A stretch of DNA of 10,309 nucleotides. It comes from Bacillota bacterium. Lineage in GTDB: Bacteria; Bacillota; Clostridia; Oscillospirales; Acutalibacteraceae. Location: the NCBI GenBank assembly GCA_023397245.1, contig JAEWUH010000075.1, positions 1-10,309 of the forward strand, given 5' to 3'. The notes beneath the pieces were generated by a model. The model ran no database searches. It saw only the letters and a list, made by a program, of their open reading frames with translations, and was not told the origin of the DNA. Positions 1 to 6,198 of the stretch are shown one piece after another. The translations under genes and the position numbers were made by a program. Each line of letters starts with the position of its first letter. Position 1 is the first letter of the stretch.

Positions 1-124
1 GTATAACCGTCTGGAAGGCGAAAAAATTTTATCGTGTCGGCAACATAATATACATGAAAAAGACGTCCAAATAAGTATCTGACAATATTCTTTGCCAATC
101 ATCCTATATTTCATATTGTGTTTA

Positions 125-153
125 TTGCATTTGCCGGGTCGGGTTGTTATACT
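125..153 (+). promoter_or_regulatory. Predicted sigma-A promoter for the small membrane peptide gene
   Basis: A TTGCAT box (125-130) is followed by a 17-nt spacer and TATACT (148-153). A TG one base upstream of the -10 box makes it an extended -10. Transcription would start near 160 and give a leader of about 40 nt containing the ribosome binding site of the 199-315 gene. The -35 box is only half consensus, so the call rests on the -10, the TG and the spacing. Confidence 0.5.
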
Positions 154-198
154 AATATATTATACCGAAATAACTGGAAGCATGGAGGAAGAACGCAA

Positions 199-315
199 AT
201 GCAGAAGGATCCCAAGCGCCGCATCGATATGCGCACACTGATTATCCGGATTGTAGCGCTTGCCTGCGCCGCGATCATTGCCGGTTCCGCGTTGATCGGA
301 ATATTTTTCAGCTGA
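199..315 (+). CDS. Small single-pass membrane peptide, 38 aa, unknown function
   Basis: I do not recognise a named family. The ATG at 199 is chosen because GGAGGAAG (184-191) lies 7 nt upstream; the ORF is open further up to 118, but that part has no ribosome binding site and would lie across the predicted promoter. The peptide has a basic, hydrophilic N-terminus (residues 1-12, with KRR at 6-8) and one hydrophobic segment (about 13-37) rich in Ile, Ala and Leu, ending four residues from a short polar/aromatic tail. This layout suggests a cytoplasmic N-terminus and a single membrane anchor; there is no lipobox. It has its own promoter upstream and is separated from the aryl-CoA operon by 184 nt containing a second promoter, so a shared function is not implied. 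Small membrane peptides of this layout are common in Firmicutes, some acting as anchors for cytoplasmic complexes, but nothing here identifies a partner. The good ribosome binding site and promoter make real expression likely. Confidence 0.6.
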   Translation: MQKDPKRRIDMRTLIIRIVALACAAIIAGSALIGIFFS

Positions 316-367
316 ACAATTAAGGCGTTTCTTCGCCGGATTTTAACCGCTTTTTGCCTGAAACAGG

Positions 368-396
368 TTGCATAAGCCCCACGGTTGAGTTAGAAT
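368..396 (+). promoter_or_regulatory. Predicted promoter of the paaK-iorAB-paaK operon
   Basis: TTGCAT (368-373), a 17-nt spacer, and TAGAAT (391-396, 5 of 6 to consensus). The predicted start near 403 gives a leader of roughly 97 nt ahead of the first aryl-CoA ligase, and that leader contains the 446-475 hairpin. No other plausible promoter was seen in 316-499. Confidence 0.5.
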
Positions 397-445
397 AATG
401 AAAAGCTTTGCTCATTTAAATCAGGAAAGAATCGAATTGCTTTCG

Positions 446-482
446 GCCGCATCAGAGCTTTTGCTCGGGTGCGGCATCTTTT
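446..482 (+). other. GC-rich hairpin followed by a short T-run in the operon leader
   Basis: GCCGCA (446-451) pairs with TGCGGC (470-475), and GAGC (455-458) with GCTC (463-466) around a TTTT loop. A 3x3 mismatch separates the two helices. ATCTTTT (476-482) follows at once, and the ribosome binding site of the first operon gene begins at 487. It may be a weak intrinsic terminator left by the upstream unit, an attenuator, or only a stabilising leader hairpin. The mismatch and short T-run argue against a strong terminator. The leader shows no T-box or recognisable riboswitch signature. Confidence 0.4.
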
Positions 483-499
483 GATGTGGAGGTTGCGCG

Positions 500-1816
500 A
501 TGTTTTATCAAAAAGAGATCGAAACTATGAAGCGCGCGGATATTGAAGCGCTTCAGCTTTTAAAGCTGAAGAAAATGGTTGACTACTGTTACAACAACGT
601 ACCGTTTTATCACGAACGGCTCGGCGCTGCGGGCGTGACCGGCGATAAAATCAAGACGCTGTCCGATATTCAGTACATACCGCTTACCACAAAGGACGAC
701 GTGCGCGACCATTACCCGTTCGGACTTCTGGCGCAGCCGATGAAGAAAATCGTTCGTATCCACGCTTCTTCGGGTACCACCGGGAAGCCGACCGTCGGTG
801 TTTATACAAAAGAAGACCTTGACGTCTGGGCGGATATTGTGGCCCGCGTTGCGGTGGCCGGCGGCGTAACGGAAGACGATGTGATGCAGATTTCGTTCGG
901 CTACGGTCTGTTTACCGGCGCGCTGGGGCTGCACTACGGTCTGGAACGCATCGGCGCGGCCGTGATTCCGGCTTCCTCCGGCAATACGGCGAAACAGCTT
1001 CTGATGTACCGCGATTTCGGTGTGACCGGAATTGTTGCCACGCCCTCCTACGCGCTGTACCTGGGCGAAATGAAGAAGGAGGAGCCGGGCTATTCCAAAG
1101 ACAAGTATAAACTGCGGCTCGGCCTTTTGGGCAGCGAGGGCTGCACGCCGGAGATGCGGGACCAGATTGAGAAGAACATGGGCATTTTCGTCACTGATAA
1201 CTACGGCATGACGGAGCTGACCGGCCCGGGCGTTTCCGGGGAATGCGAACTGCGGTGCGGCATGCATTTTGCAGAGGATCACTTCCTGCCGGAAATCATT
1301 CATCCGGAAACGCTGGAGCGCAAAGCGCCGGGCGAAGCGGGCGAACTGGTGGTTACCACGCTTTCGCGCATGGGAATGCCGATGCTGCGCTACCGCACGA
1401 AGGATATTACGAAAATTAATTATGAACCGTGTGCGTGTGGACGTACACACGCCCGCATGGAAAAGGTCATGGGGCGTACGGACGATATGCTGATTATCAA
1501 GGGTGTCAACGTATTTCCGTCCCAGATTGAAAGTGTGCTGGTCGGCATGGAACACATCGGCCCGCATTATCAGCTTGTGGTACGGAAAAGGAACTATATG
1601 GACAATCTCGAGGTCAAGGTGGAACTGACCGGAGGGGAACTGCTGGAAAGCTACGGGGAACTGGAAGCGCTGCAGAGAAGGATTCACGACCGGCTCAAAA
1701 GCGTGCTGGGACTGGAAACCAAGGTCACCCTCGTCGAGCCGAAATCGCTGGAGCGGTTCCAGGGCAAGGCAAAACGAGTCCTTGATCTTCGCAATGTGAA
1801 GGAGGAAACAGAATGA
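500..1816 (+). CDS. paaK: Phenylacetate/arylacetate-CoA ligase (AMP-forming), PaaK family, paralog 1
   Basis: This cytoplasmic enzyme of the acyl-adenylate superfamily would activate an arylacetate such as phenylacetate, indoleacetate or 4-hydroxyphenylacetate with ATP and CoA, giving arylacetyl-CoA, AMP and PPi. At 438 aa it has the normal PaaK length. Visible motifs are the phosphate loop ASSGTTGK (89-96), aromatic substrate-pocket region SFGYGLFTG (132-140), YGMTE (235-239), the adenylate-binding segment RYRTKD (297-302), hinge GRTDDMLI (325-332), GVNVFPSQIE (335-344), and GKAKR (422-426) with the likely catalytic Lys423. Cys249, His256, Cys311 and Cys313 could form a structural metal site; this is inference. 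The ATG at 500 is supported by TGGAGG (487-492). It is the first gene of the operon and overlaps iorA by 4 nt, which couples translation and ties the ligase to arylacetyl-CoA made or used by IOR. Aryl substrate preference cannot be read from the sequence; PaaK-like ligases may also act on other aromatic acids. Confidence 0.9.
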   Translation: MFYQKEIETMKRADIEALQLLKLKKMVDYCYNNVPFYHERLGAAGVTGDKIKTLSDIQYIPLTTKDDVRDHYPFGLLAQPMKKIVRIHASSGTTGKPTVGVYTKEDLDVWADIVARVAVAGGVTEDDVMQISFGYGLFTGALGLHYGLERIGAAVIPASSGNTAKQLLMYRDFGVTGIVATPSYALYLGEMKKEEPGYSKDKYKLRLGLLGSEGCTPEMRDQIEKNMGIFVTDNYGMTELTGPGVSGECELRCGMHFAEDHFLPEIIHPETLERKAPGEAGELVVTTLSRMGMPMLRYRTKDITKINYEPCACGRTHARMEKVMGRTDDMLIIKGVNVFPSQIESVLVGMEHIGPHYQLVVRKRNYMDNLEVKVELTGGELLESYGELEALQRRIHDRLKSVLGLETKVTLVEPKSLERFQGKAKRVLDLRNVKEETE

Positions 1817-3555
1817 AAGAACTGTTGCTGGGCAACGAGGCGGTAGCGCGCGGCCTGTATGAGGCCGGCGTAAGGGTGGTATCCAGTTACCCGGGAACGC
1901 CGAGTACGGAAATCACGGAAACCGCCGCAAAATACGATGAAATTTACTGCGAATGGGCGCCGAACGAAAAGGTGGCGGCAGAGGTTGCCGCGGGCGCGTC
2001 CTTCGGCGGCGCGCGTTCCTTCTGCGCTATGAAGCACGTCGGTTTGAACGTGGCCGCCGACCCGCTGTTTACCATGTCCTATATCGGCGTGAACGGCGGC
2101 ATGGTGTTCGGCGTGGCCGACGATCCGGGACTGCATTCCTCGCAGAACGAGCAGGATTCCCGCAATTACGCCATCGCGGCAAAGGTTCCCATGCTGGAGC
2201 CCGCCGATTCTGCGGAATGCTGCGACTTTGCAAAGCTTGCCTACGAGCTTTCCGAGCAGTTCGACACGCCGGTGATTTTACGGCTTACCACGCGCGTTTC
2301 CCACTCCCGCAGTGTTGTGGAGCTGGGCGAACGCAGAGAAATCGAACTGAAACCTTATGAAAAGAACCCCGCAAAGAACGTGATGCTTCCCGCTTTTGCC
2401 AAGCCGAAACACACCGTGGTGGAGGAACGCACAAAGAAGCTTGCCGCGTGGGCGGAGCAGTGCGATATCAATAAAATTGAGGATAATAAAGCTGAAATCG
2501 GCGTGATCGCCGCGGGCGCGGTTTACCAGTACGCCAAAGAAGCGCTCGGCGATACCGTATCCTATCTAAAGCTCGGCATGGTGAACCCCCTGCCTGTGGA
2601 GCTGATCAAAAAATTTGCCGCTTCGGTGAAAAAGCTGTATGTGATTGAGGAACTGGACGATGTCATCGAGAGCCACTGCCGCAAAAACGGCATCGCGGTT
2701 TACGGCAAGGACGTGTTCCCGCGCTGCGGCGAATTTTCTCAGAATGTTATCCGCAAATGCATGCTCGGTGTGGAGCCGGAAACCAAATCGGTTCAGGAAG
2801 CCGTTCCGGTGCGTCCTCCGGTCATGTGCTGCGGCTGCCCGCACCGCGGACTTTTCTATTCGCTGAAAAAGGCGAAGGTCTATGTCAGCGGCGATATCGG
2901 CTGCTATACGCTCGGAGCTTCCGCCCCGCTGGGCGCGATGGACACCTGCGTCTGCATGGGTGCTTCAGTTTCCGGTCTGCACGGTTTCAACAAGGCGCGC
3001 GGCGCCGAAGCCGAAAAGAAGAGCGTTGCCGTTATCGGCGACTCCACCTTTATCCATTCCGGTATTACCGGCCTAATCGACATCGCGTATAATCGCAGCA
3101 ATTCCGTTGTAATTATCCTCGATAACTCCATTACCGGCATGACGGGCCACCAGCAGAACCCGACCACCGGCTACACCATAAAGGGCGACCCCACCAGCGC
3201 GGTTAATCTGGAAGCGCTGTGCCGTTCCGTCGGCATTGAACGCGTGCGCGTGTGCGACCCGTATAATCTGAAAGAGATACAGACGGCGCTCAGGGAAGAG
3301 CTGGAAGCGGACGGCCCGTCGGTTATCATCAGCCGCCGTCCCTGCGCCCTGCTGAAATATGTGAAGCACAAGCCTTCGCTCGCCGTGGATACGGAGAAGT
3401 GCGTGGGCTGCAAGGCCTGCCTCGGCATCGGCTGCCCCGCAATCAGCGTGAAGAACGGCAAGGCCTCCATTGACCGCACCCAGTGCGTGGGCTGCGGCGT
3501 CTGCGTGAGCCTTTGCGCTAAAGCCGCGATTACAGCACAGGAGGCGAAAGCATGA
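1813..3555 (+). CDS. iorA: Indolepyruvate:ferredoxin oxidoreductase, alpha subunit (IorA)
   Basis: The large subunit of the oxygen-sensitive enzyme that converts arylpyruvates (indolepyruvate, phenylpyruvate, 4-hydroxyphenylpyruvate) plus CoA to arylacetyl-CoA and CO2 while reducing ferredoxin; the reaction is reversible in this enzyme class. Its 580 aa match the usual clostridial length. The N-terminal pyruvate-oxidoreductase pyrimidine-binding domain starts with GNEAVARGLYEAG (7-19) and SYPGTPSTE (25-33). A CCGCPHRG motif (339-346) opens the thiamine-diphosphate domain, which carries GDSTFIHSG (409-417) and LDNSITGMTG (436-445). The C-terminus is a two-cluster ferredoxin domain: Cys530, 533, 536 and 541 (CxxCxxCxxxxCP) and Cys558, 561, 564 and 568 (CxxCxxCxxxC), so two [4Fe-4S] clusters are expected. 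AAGGAGG (1799-1805) sits 7 nt before the ATG, inside the end of paaK. Both ends overlap neighbours by ATGA. No missing key residue was seen. Confidence 0.95.
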   Translation: MKELLLGNEAVARGLYEAGVRVVSSYPGTPSTEITETAAKYDEIYCEWAPNEKVAAEVAAGASFGGARSFCAMKHVGLNVAADPLFTMSYIGVNGGMVFGVADDPGLHSSQNEQDSRNYAIAAKVPMLEPADSAECCDFAKLAYELSEQFDTPVILRLTTRVSHSRSVVELGERREIELKPYEKNPAKNVMLPAFAKPKHTVVEERTKKLAAWAEQCDINKIEDNKAEIGVIAAGAVYQYAKEALGDTVSYLKLGMVNPLPVELIKKFAASVKKLYVIEELDDVIESHCRKNGIAVYGKDVFPRCGEFSQNVIRKCMLGVEPETKSVQEAVPVRPPVMCCGCPHRGLFYSLKKAKVYVSGDIGCYTLGASAPLGAMDTCVCMGASVSGLHGFNKARGAEAEKKSVAVIGDSTFIHSGITGLIDIAYNRSNSVVIILDNSITGMTGHQQNPTTGYTIKGDPTSAVNLEALCRSVGIERVRVCDPYNLKEIQTALREELEADGPSVIISRRPCALLKYVKHKPSLAVDTEKCVGCKACLGIGCPAISVKNGKASIDRTQCVGCGVCVSLCAKAAITAQEAKA

Positions 3556-4136
3556 GCAAGGTTAAGAGCGTAATCATTGTCGGAGTTGGCGGGCAGGGAA
3601 CCCTGCTTGCAAGCCGGGTTCTGGGCAGCGCGATGCTCAGCCGCGGCGTAGATGTAAAGGTTTCCGAGGTGCACGGCATGAGCCAGCGCGGAGGTTCGGT
3701 TGTTACCTATGTCCGTTACGGGGATAAGGTTTATTCTCCGGTTATCGAGCAGGGCGAGGCGGATGTTGTTCTCGCGTTTGAGGCGCTGGAGGCCGCGCGT
3801 TTCCTGCCTTGGCTCAAGCCGGGCGGAACCGTGATTGTGAACACGCAGCAGATCGACCCCATGCCCGTGGTAACGGGGAACGCCGTGTATCCGGAGGATA
3901 TCATCGGCGCGGTGGAGGAGCAGGGCGTAAAGGTCATCGCGTTTGACGCACTGAGCCTTGCGGAACAGGCCGGCTCCGTAAAGGCGGTCAACGTTGTGCT
4001 CATCGGTGCAATGGCAAGACGCCTTGAAATTGAGAAAGAAGTCTGGATCGAAACGATTAAAGAGACCGTACCGCCCAAATTCATTGACATGAACCTGAAA
4101 GCGTTTGAACTGGGCTACGGCGCAGAGAAAATATAG
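3552..4136 (+). CDS. iorB: Indolepyruvate:ferredoxin oxidoreductase, beta subunit (IorB)
   Basis: The small subunit of IOR, matching the gamma-type domain of 2-oxoacid:ferredoxin oxidoreductases. It pairs with IorA to form the active cytoplasmic enzyme and contributes to CoA binding in this family. The 194 aa are full length. The N-terminus shows the family signature VGVGGQGTLLASRVLG (10-25), followed by EVHGMSQRGGSV (39-50), both hallmarks of IorB/PorG proteins. A later block, VVLAFEALEAARF (72-84), is also typical. AGGAGG (3539-3544) lies 7 nt before the ATG, and the start overlaps the iorA stop as ATGA, so the two subunits should be made in balanced amounts. The separate iorB gene directly after iorA is the usual arrangement. 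Confidence 0.94.
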   Translation: MSKVKSVIIVGVGGQGTLLASRVLGSAMLSRGVDVKVSEVHGMSQRGGSVVTYVRYGDKVYSPVIEQGEADVVLAFEALEAARFLPWLKPGGTVIVNTQQIDPMPVVTGNAVYPEDIIGAVEEQGVKVIAFDALSLAEQAGSVKAVNVVLIGAMARRLEIEKEVWIETIKETVPPKFIDMNLKAFELGYGAEKI

Positions 4137-4164
4137 GAAATATGTGATGGGAGAGTTGAGAACA

Positions 4165-5469
4165 ATGCAAGGCAATTATTTTGAACCGGAGCTGGAATGT
4201 GCTTCGCGCGACGTTCTGCATTACATTCAGTCCAAAAAGCTGGTCAAAATGGTGGAGCGCTGCTACAACCATGTTCCGACCTATAAAAAGCGGTTTGACG
4301 AAATGGGGCTGAAGCCCGGCGATATCAAATCGATTGACGATATTTCGAAGCTGCCATTTACATACAAAAACGATCTGCGCGACAACTATCCGTTCGGAAT
4401 GTTCGCCGTGCCGAAAGAGGAGCTTGTGCGTGTGCACGCTTCCTCCGGTACAACAGGGAAGCAGACGGTCGTGGGCTATACCAAAAACGATATCGACGTG
4501 TGGGCGCGCTGCGCCGCGCGCTGCATTGCCTCGGCGGGCGGAACAAAATCCGATTATATCCATATTTCCTACGGCTACGGCCTCTTCACCGGCGGCATGG
4601 GCATCCACTACGGCGCGGAACGGCTGGGTGCCACGGCGATTCCGGTTTCCACCGGCAACACCAAACGGCAGGTGCTCATCATGCAGGACTTCGGTTCCAA
4701 CATCCTCTGCTGCACCCCGTCCTATGCCATGTATATCGGCGAAACCATCCGCGATATGGGCATTGACCCTAAAACGCTGCAGCTCCGCGCGGGTATTTTC
4801 GGCGCGGAACCGTGGACGGAGGCCATGCGCAAAGAGATTGAGCGCCTTCTGGCAATCAAGGCCTACGACATTTACGGCCTTTCCGAAATCGCGGGTCCGG
4901 GTGTTGCGAGCGAGTGCGCGATGCAGAACGGCATGCATATCAACGAGGATATGTTCTACCCTGAGGTCATCAATCCGGAAACCGGCGAGCCGGTGCCGGA
5001 CGGCGAGTACGGCGAGCTGGTGTTTACCTGTATCGGCAAGGAAGCGCTCCCGCTCCTGCGCTACCGCACCAAGGATATCTGCAAGCTGGACCGCACCCCC
5101 TGCGAATGCGGGCGCACCTTTGTGCGCATGGCCAAGCCGCGCGGAAGAACGGATGATATGCTGATTATCCGCGGCATCAACGTGTTCCCGTCCCAGATTG
5201 AAAGCGTGCTGCTGAGCCTCGGCATGGCGCCGAACTATCAGCTTGTGATCGACCGCGTGAACAACCTCGATACCATGGAGGTTCAGGTAGAGATGAACGA
5301 GGCCATGTTCTCGGACACCGTGCGCGACCTTGAAAAGGTCAGCGCCAAGATTGCCGCCGCGCTCCAGTCGACGCTCAACGTCGTGGCGAAGGTTCGCCTG
5401 CTTGAGCCCAAATCCATTCCGCGCTCGGAGGGCAAAGCAAAAAGAGTCATTGATAATCGTAAGGTTTGA
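4165..5469 (+). CDS. paaK: Phenylacetate/arylacetate-CoA ligase (AMP-forming), PaaK family, paralog 2
   Basis: A second acyl-adenylate ligase, expected to form arylacetyl-CoA from an arylacetate, ATP and CoA. From the ATG at 4165 it has 434 aa; GGAGAG (4150-4155) lies 9 nt upstream, and this start matches the N-terminus of paralog 1. A start at 4147 with AGGAAA (4135-4140) is also possible and would add 6 residues; 4105 would overlap iorB and is unlikely. Motifs are ASSGTTGK (92-99), SYGYGLFTG (135-143), YGLSE (237-241), RYRTKD (299-304), GRTDDMLI (327-334), and EGKAKR (422-427) with the likely catalytic Lys424. The candidate metal ligands of paralog 1 are kept (Cys251, His258, Cys313, Cys315). 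It is clearly related to paralog 1 over its whole length but diverged in the central region and C-terminus, so it is an old duplication and probably differs in substrate preference. It lies 28 nt after iorB without a visible terminator and so belongs to the same operon. Confidence 0.9.
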   Translation: MQGNYFEPELECASRDVLHYIQSKKLVKMVERCYNHVPTYKKRFDEMGLKPGDIKSIDDISKLPFTYKNDLRDNYPFGMFAVPKEELVRVHASSGTTGKQTVVGYTKNDIDVWARCAARCIASAGGTKSDYIHISYGYGLFTGGMGIHYGAERLGATAIPVSTGNTKRQVLIMQDFGSNILCCTPSYAMYIGETIRDMGIDPKTLQLRAGIFGAEPWTEAMRKEIERLLAIKAYDIYGLSEIAGPGVASECAMQNGMHINEDMFYPEVINPETGEPVPDGEYGELVFTCIGKEALPLLRYRTKDICKLDRTPCECGRTFVRMAKPRGRTDDMLIIRGINVFPSQIESVLLSLGMAPNYQLVIDRVNNLDTMEVQVEMNEAMFSDTVRDLEKVSAKIAAALQSTLNVVAKVRLLEPKSIPRSEGKAKRVIDNRKV

Positions 5470-5478
5470 TTGTATAAT
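5450..5478 (+). promoter_or_regulatory. Strong internal promoter for the ACT-domain gene
   Basis: TTGATA (5450-5455, 5 of 6) and TATAAT (5473-5478, perfect) are 17 nt apart. The -35 lies inside the last codons of paaK-2 and the -10 just after its stop. Transcription should start near 5485 and make a leader of about 188 nt that contains the inverted-repeat element. The ACT gene can therefore be expressed apart from the upstream operon. Confidence 0.7.
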
Positions 5479-5482
5479 AATG

Positions 5483-5630
5483 TCAGGCAGTCGATAAAAT
5501 TGCGCAGCCGCAGAATTGCGCTGCAATTTTGCTTGCTGCGTTGGCTGCATCTGCAAATTTCGGTCACATGGAGTATGCGCTCTCATTTGCAGACCTGCCG
5601 CCTTGCCCTGCACAATTTTTAAATGCCTGA
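5483..5630. repeat. ~148-bp imperfect inverted-repeat element (MITE-like or structured leader RNA)
   Basis: The ends are TCAGGCA (5483-5489) and TGCCTGA (5624-5630), a perfect 7-bp inverted repeat. Inside these, AAAATTGCGCAG (5496-5507) pairs with CTGCACAATTTT (5608-5619) at 11 of 12 positions. Two further hairpins lie within. The first is CGCAG (5509-5513) with CTGCG (5536-5540), topped by AATTGC (5514-5519) with GCAATT (5523-5528). The second is TCTGCAAAT (5550-5558) with ATTTGCAGA (5585-5593). The whole can fold as a three-way junction. It has no ORF with a ribosome binding site. No clear target-site duplication was seen. It fits either a small non-autonomous palindromic repeat inserted between genes or a regulatory leader of the ACT gene; the sequence alone does not decide. 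Confidence 0.55.
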
Positions 5631-5672
5631 AAGTTTGCTCTGAATATTAAAATATAAAGGGGAGGAATTGCA

Positions 5673-6104
5673 ATGCAGATACAGCAGCTGTCTATCTTTA
5701 TTGAGAACAAGTCGGGACGCCTTGCGGAAATCACCGAGGTTCTGGCGGCGGCGGGCATTGATATCCGCGCGATTTCCGTAGCGGATACAAGCGATTTTGG
5801 GATTCTCCGCCTCATTGTAGATAAGCCGGATCAGGCGGTGGAAGCGCTCAAGCAGGCGGGACTTACGGTTTCGCTTACCAACGTGATCGGCATGGGTATT
5901 GACGATACGCCGGGCGAGTTTTCCAAAGCGATGCGCGTGCTTGCCGACCACGGCATCGGCGTGGAGTATATGTACGCGTTCATCAGCCGCGACAAAGGCA
6001 AGGCCTACGTCATTCTGCGCGTGGAGGACAGCGCCAAAGCGGTGGAGGTTCTTTCCGGCAGCGGAATCAAGATTTTAGACCCGCAGGAAATCTACGGGAT
6101 GTAA
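5673..6104 (+). CDS. Tandem ACT-domain protein, probable amino-acid-binding regulator
   Basis: A 143-aa protein made of two ACT domains and nothing else. ACT-1 (about 3-68) begins IQQLSIFIENKSGRLAEIT, the usual first strand, Gly turn and first helix. ACT-2 (about 71-140) begins VIGMGIDDTPGEFSKAM with the same design. ACT domains bind amino acids, typically at interfaces between domains, and the stand-alone double form is commonly found next to PaaK and IOR genes in anaerobes. It has no catalytic or DNA-binding part, so it probably senses an aromatic amino acid and acts on a partner; this is inferred from context. AAGGGGAGG (5657-5665) lies 7 nt before the ATG. It has its own promoter at 5450-5478 and a long structured leader, and ends in a terminator. 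Confidence 0.85.
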   Translation: MQIQQLSIFIENKSGRLAEITEVLAAAGIDIRAISVADTSDFGILRLIVDKPDQAVEALKQAGLTVSLTNVIGMGIDDTPGEFSKAMRVLADHGIGVEYMYAFISRDKGKAYVILRVEDSAKAVEVLSGSGIKILDPQEIYGM

Positions 6105-6129
6105 TTTAAAACCAAACATTATAAAAAGT

Positions 6130-6167
6130 CCGGCCGCCTCACAGATGTACTGTGGGACGGCCGGTTT
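6130..6167. terminator. Bidirectional intrinsic terminator between converging genes
   Basis: CCGGCCG (6130-6136) pairs with CGGCCGG (6158-6164). After one C-A mismatch the stem continues as CTCACAG (6138-6144) with CTGTGGG (6150-6156), one T-G wobble included, around loop ATGTA. On the plus strand it is followed by TTTGCT; on the minus strand by ACTTTTTAT, which is the better T-run. It should end the ACT gene transcript and that of the solute-binding protein gene coming the other way. Confidence 0.8.
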
Positions 6168-6198
6168 GCTGTATCAATACCTTTGAACAATTCAAAAC

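Noticed and set aside
1..82. Two short open frames reaching the left edge (stops at 72-74 and about 82), possibly the 3' end of an upstream gene
   Set aside because: At most 26 codons are visible, two frames are equally open, and neither shows a motif or a following terminator, so no call can be supported.
560..1687. Long minus-strand ORF (375 codons) opposite paaK-1
   Set aside because: It has no family resemblance, and the plus strand carries a complete PaaK with all motifs. It is a by-product of GC-rich third positions.
4105..4164. Upstream start for paaK-2 at 4105
   Set aside because: It would overlap iorB by 32 nt without a suitable ribosome binding site, and the added residues have no counterpart in paralog 1.
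4081..5613. Very long minus-strand ORF (510 codons) opposite paaK-2
   Set aside because: Same effect as with paralog 1; the product is rich in His, Arg and Ala without motifs, and it runs across a promoter and the inverted-repeat element.
5479..5672. T-box or known riboswitch in the ACT gene leader
   Set aside because: No T-box sequence, specifier-loop layout or recognisable riboswitch core was seen; the structure is better described as a palindromic element.
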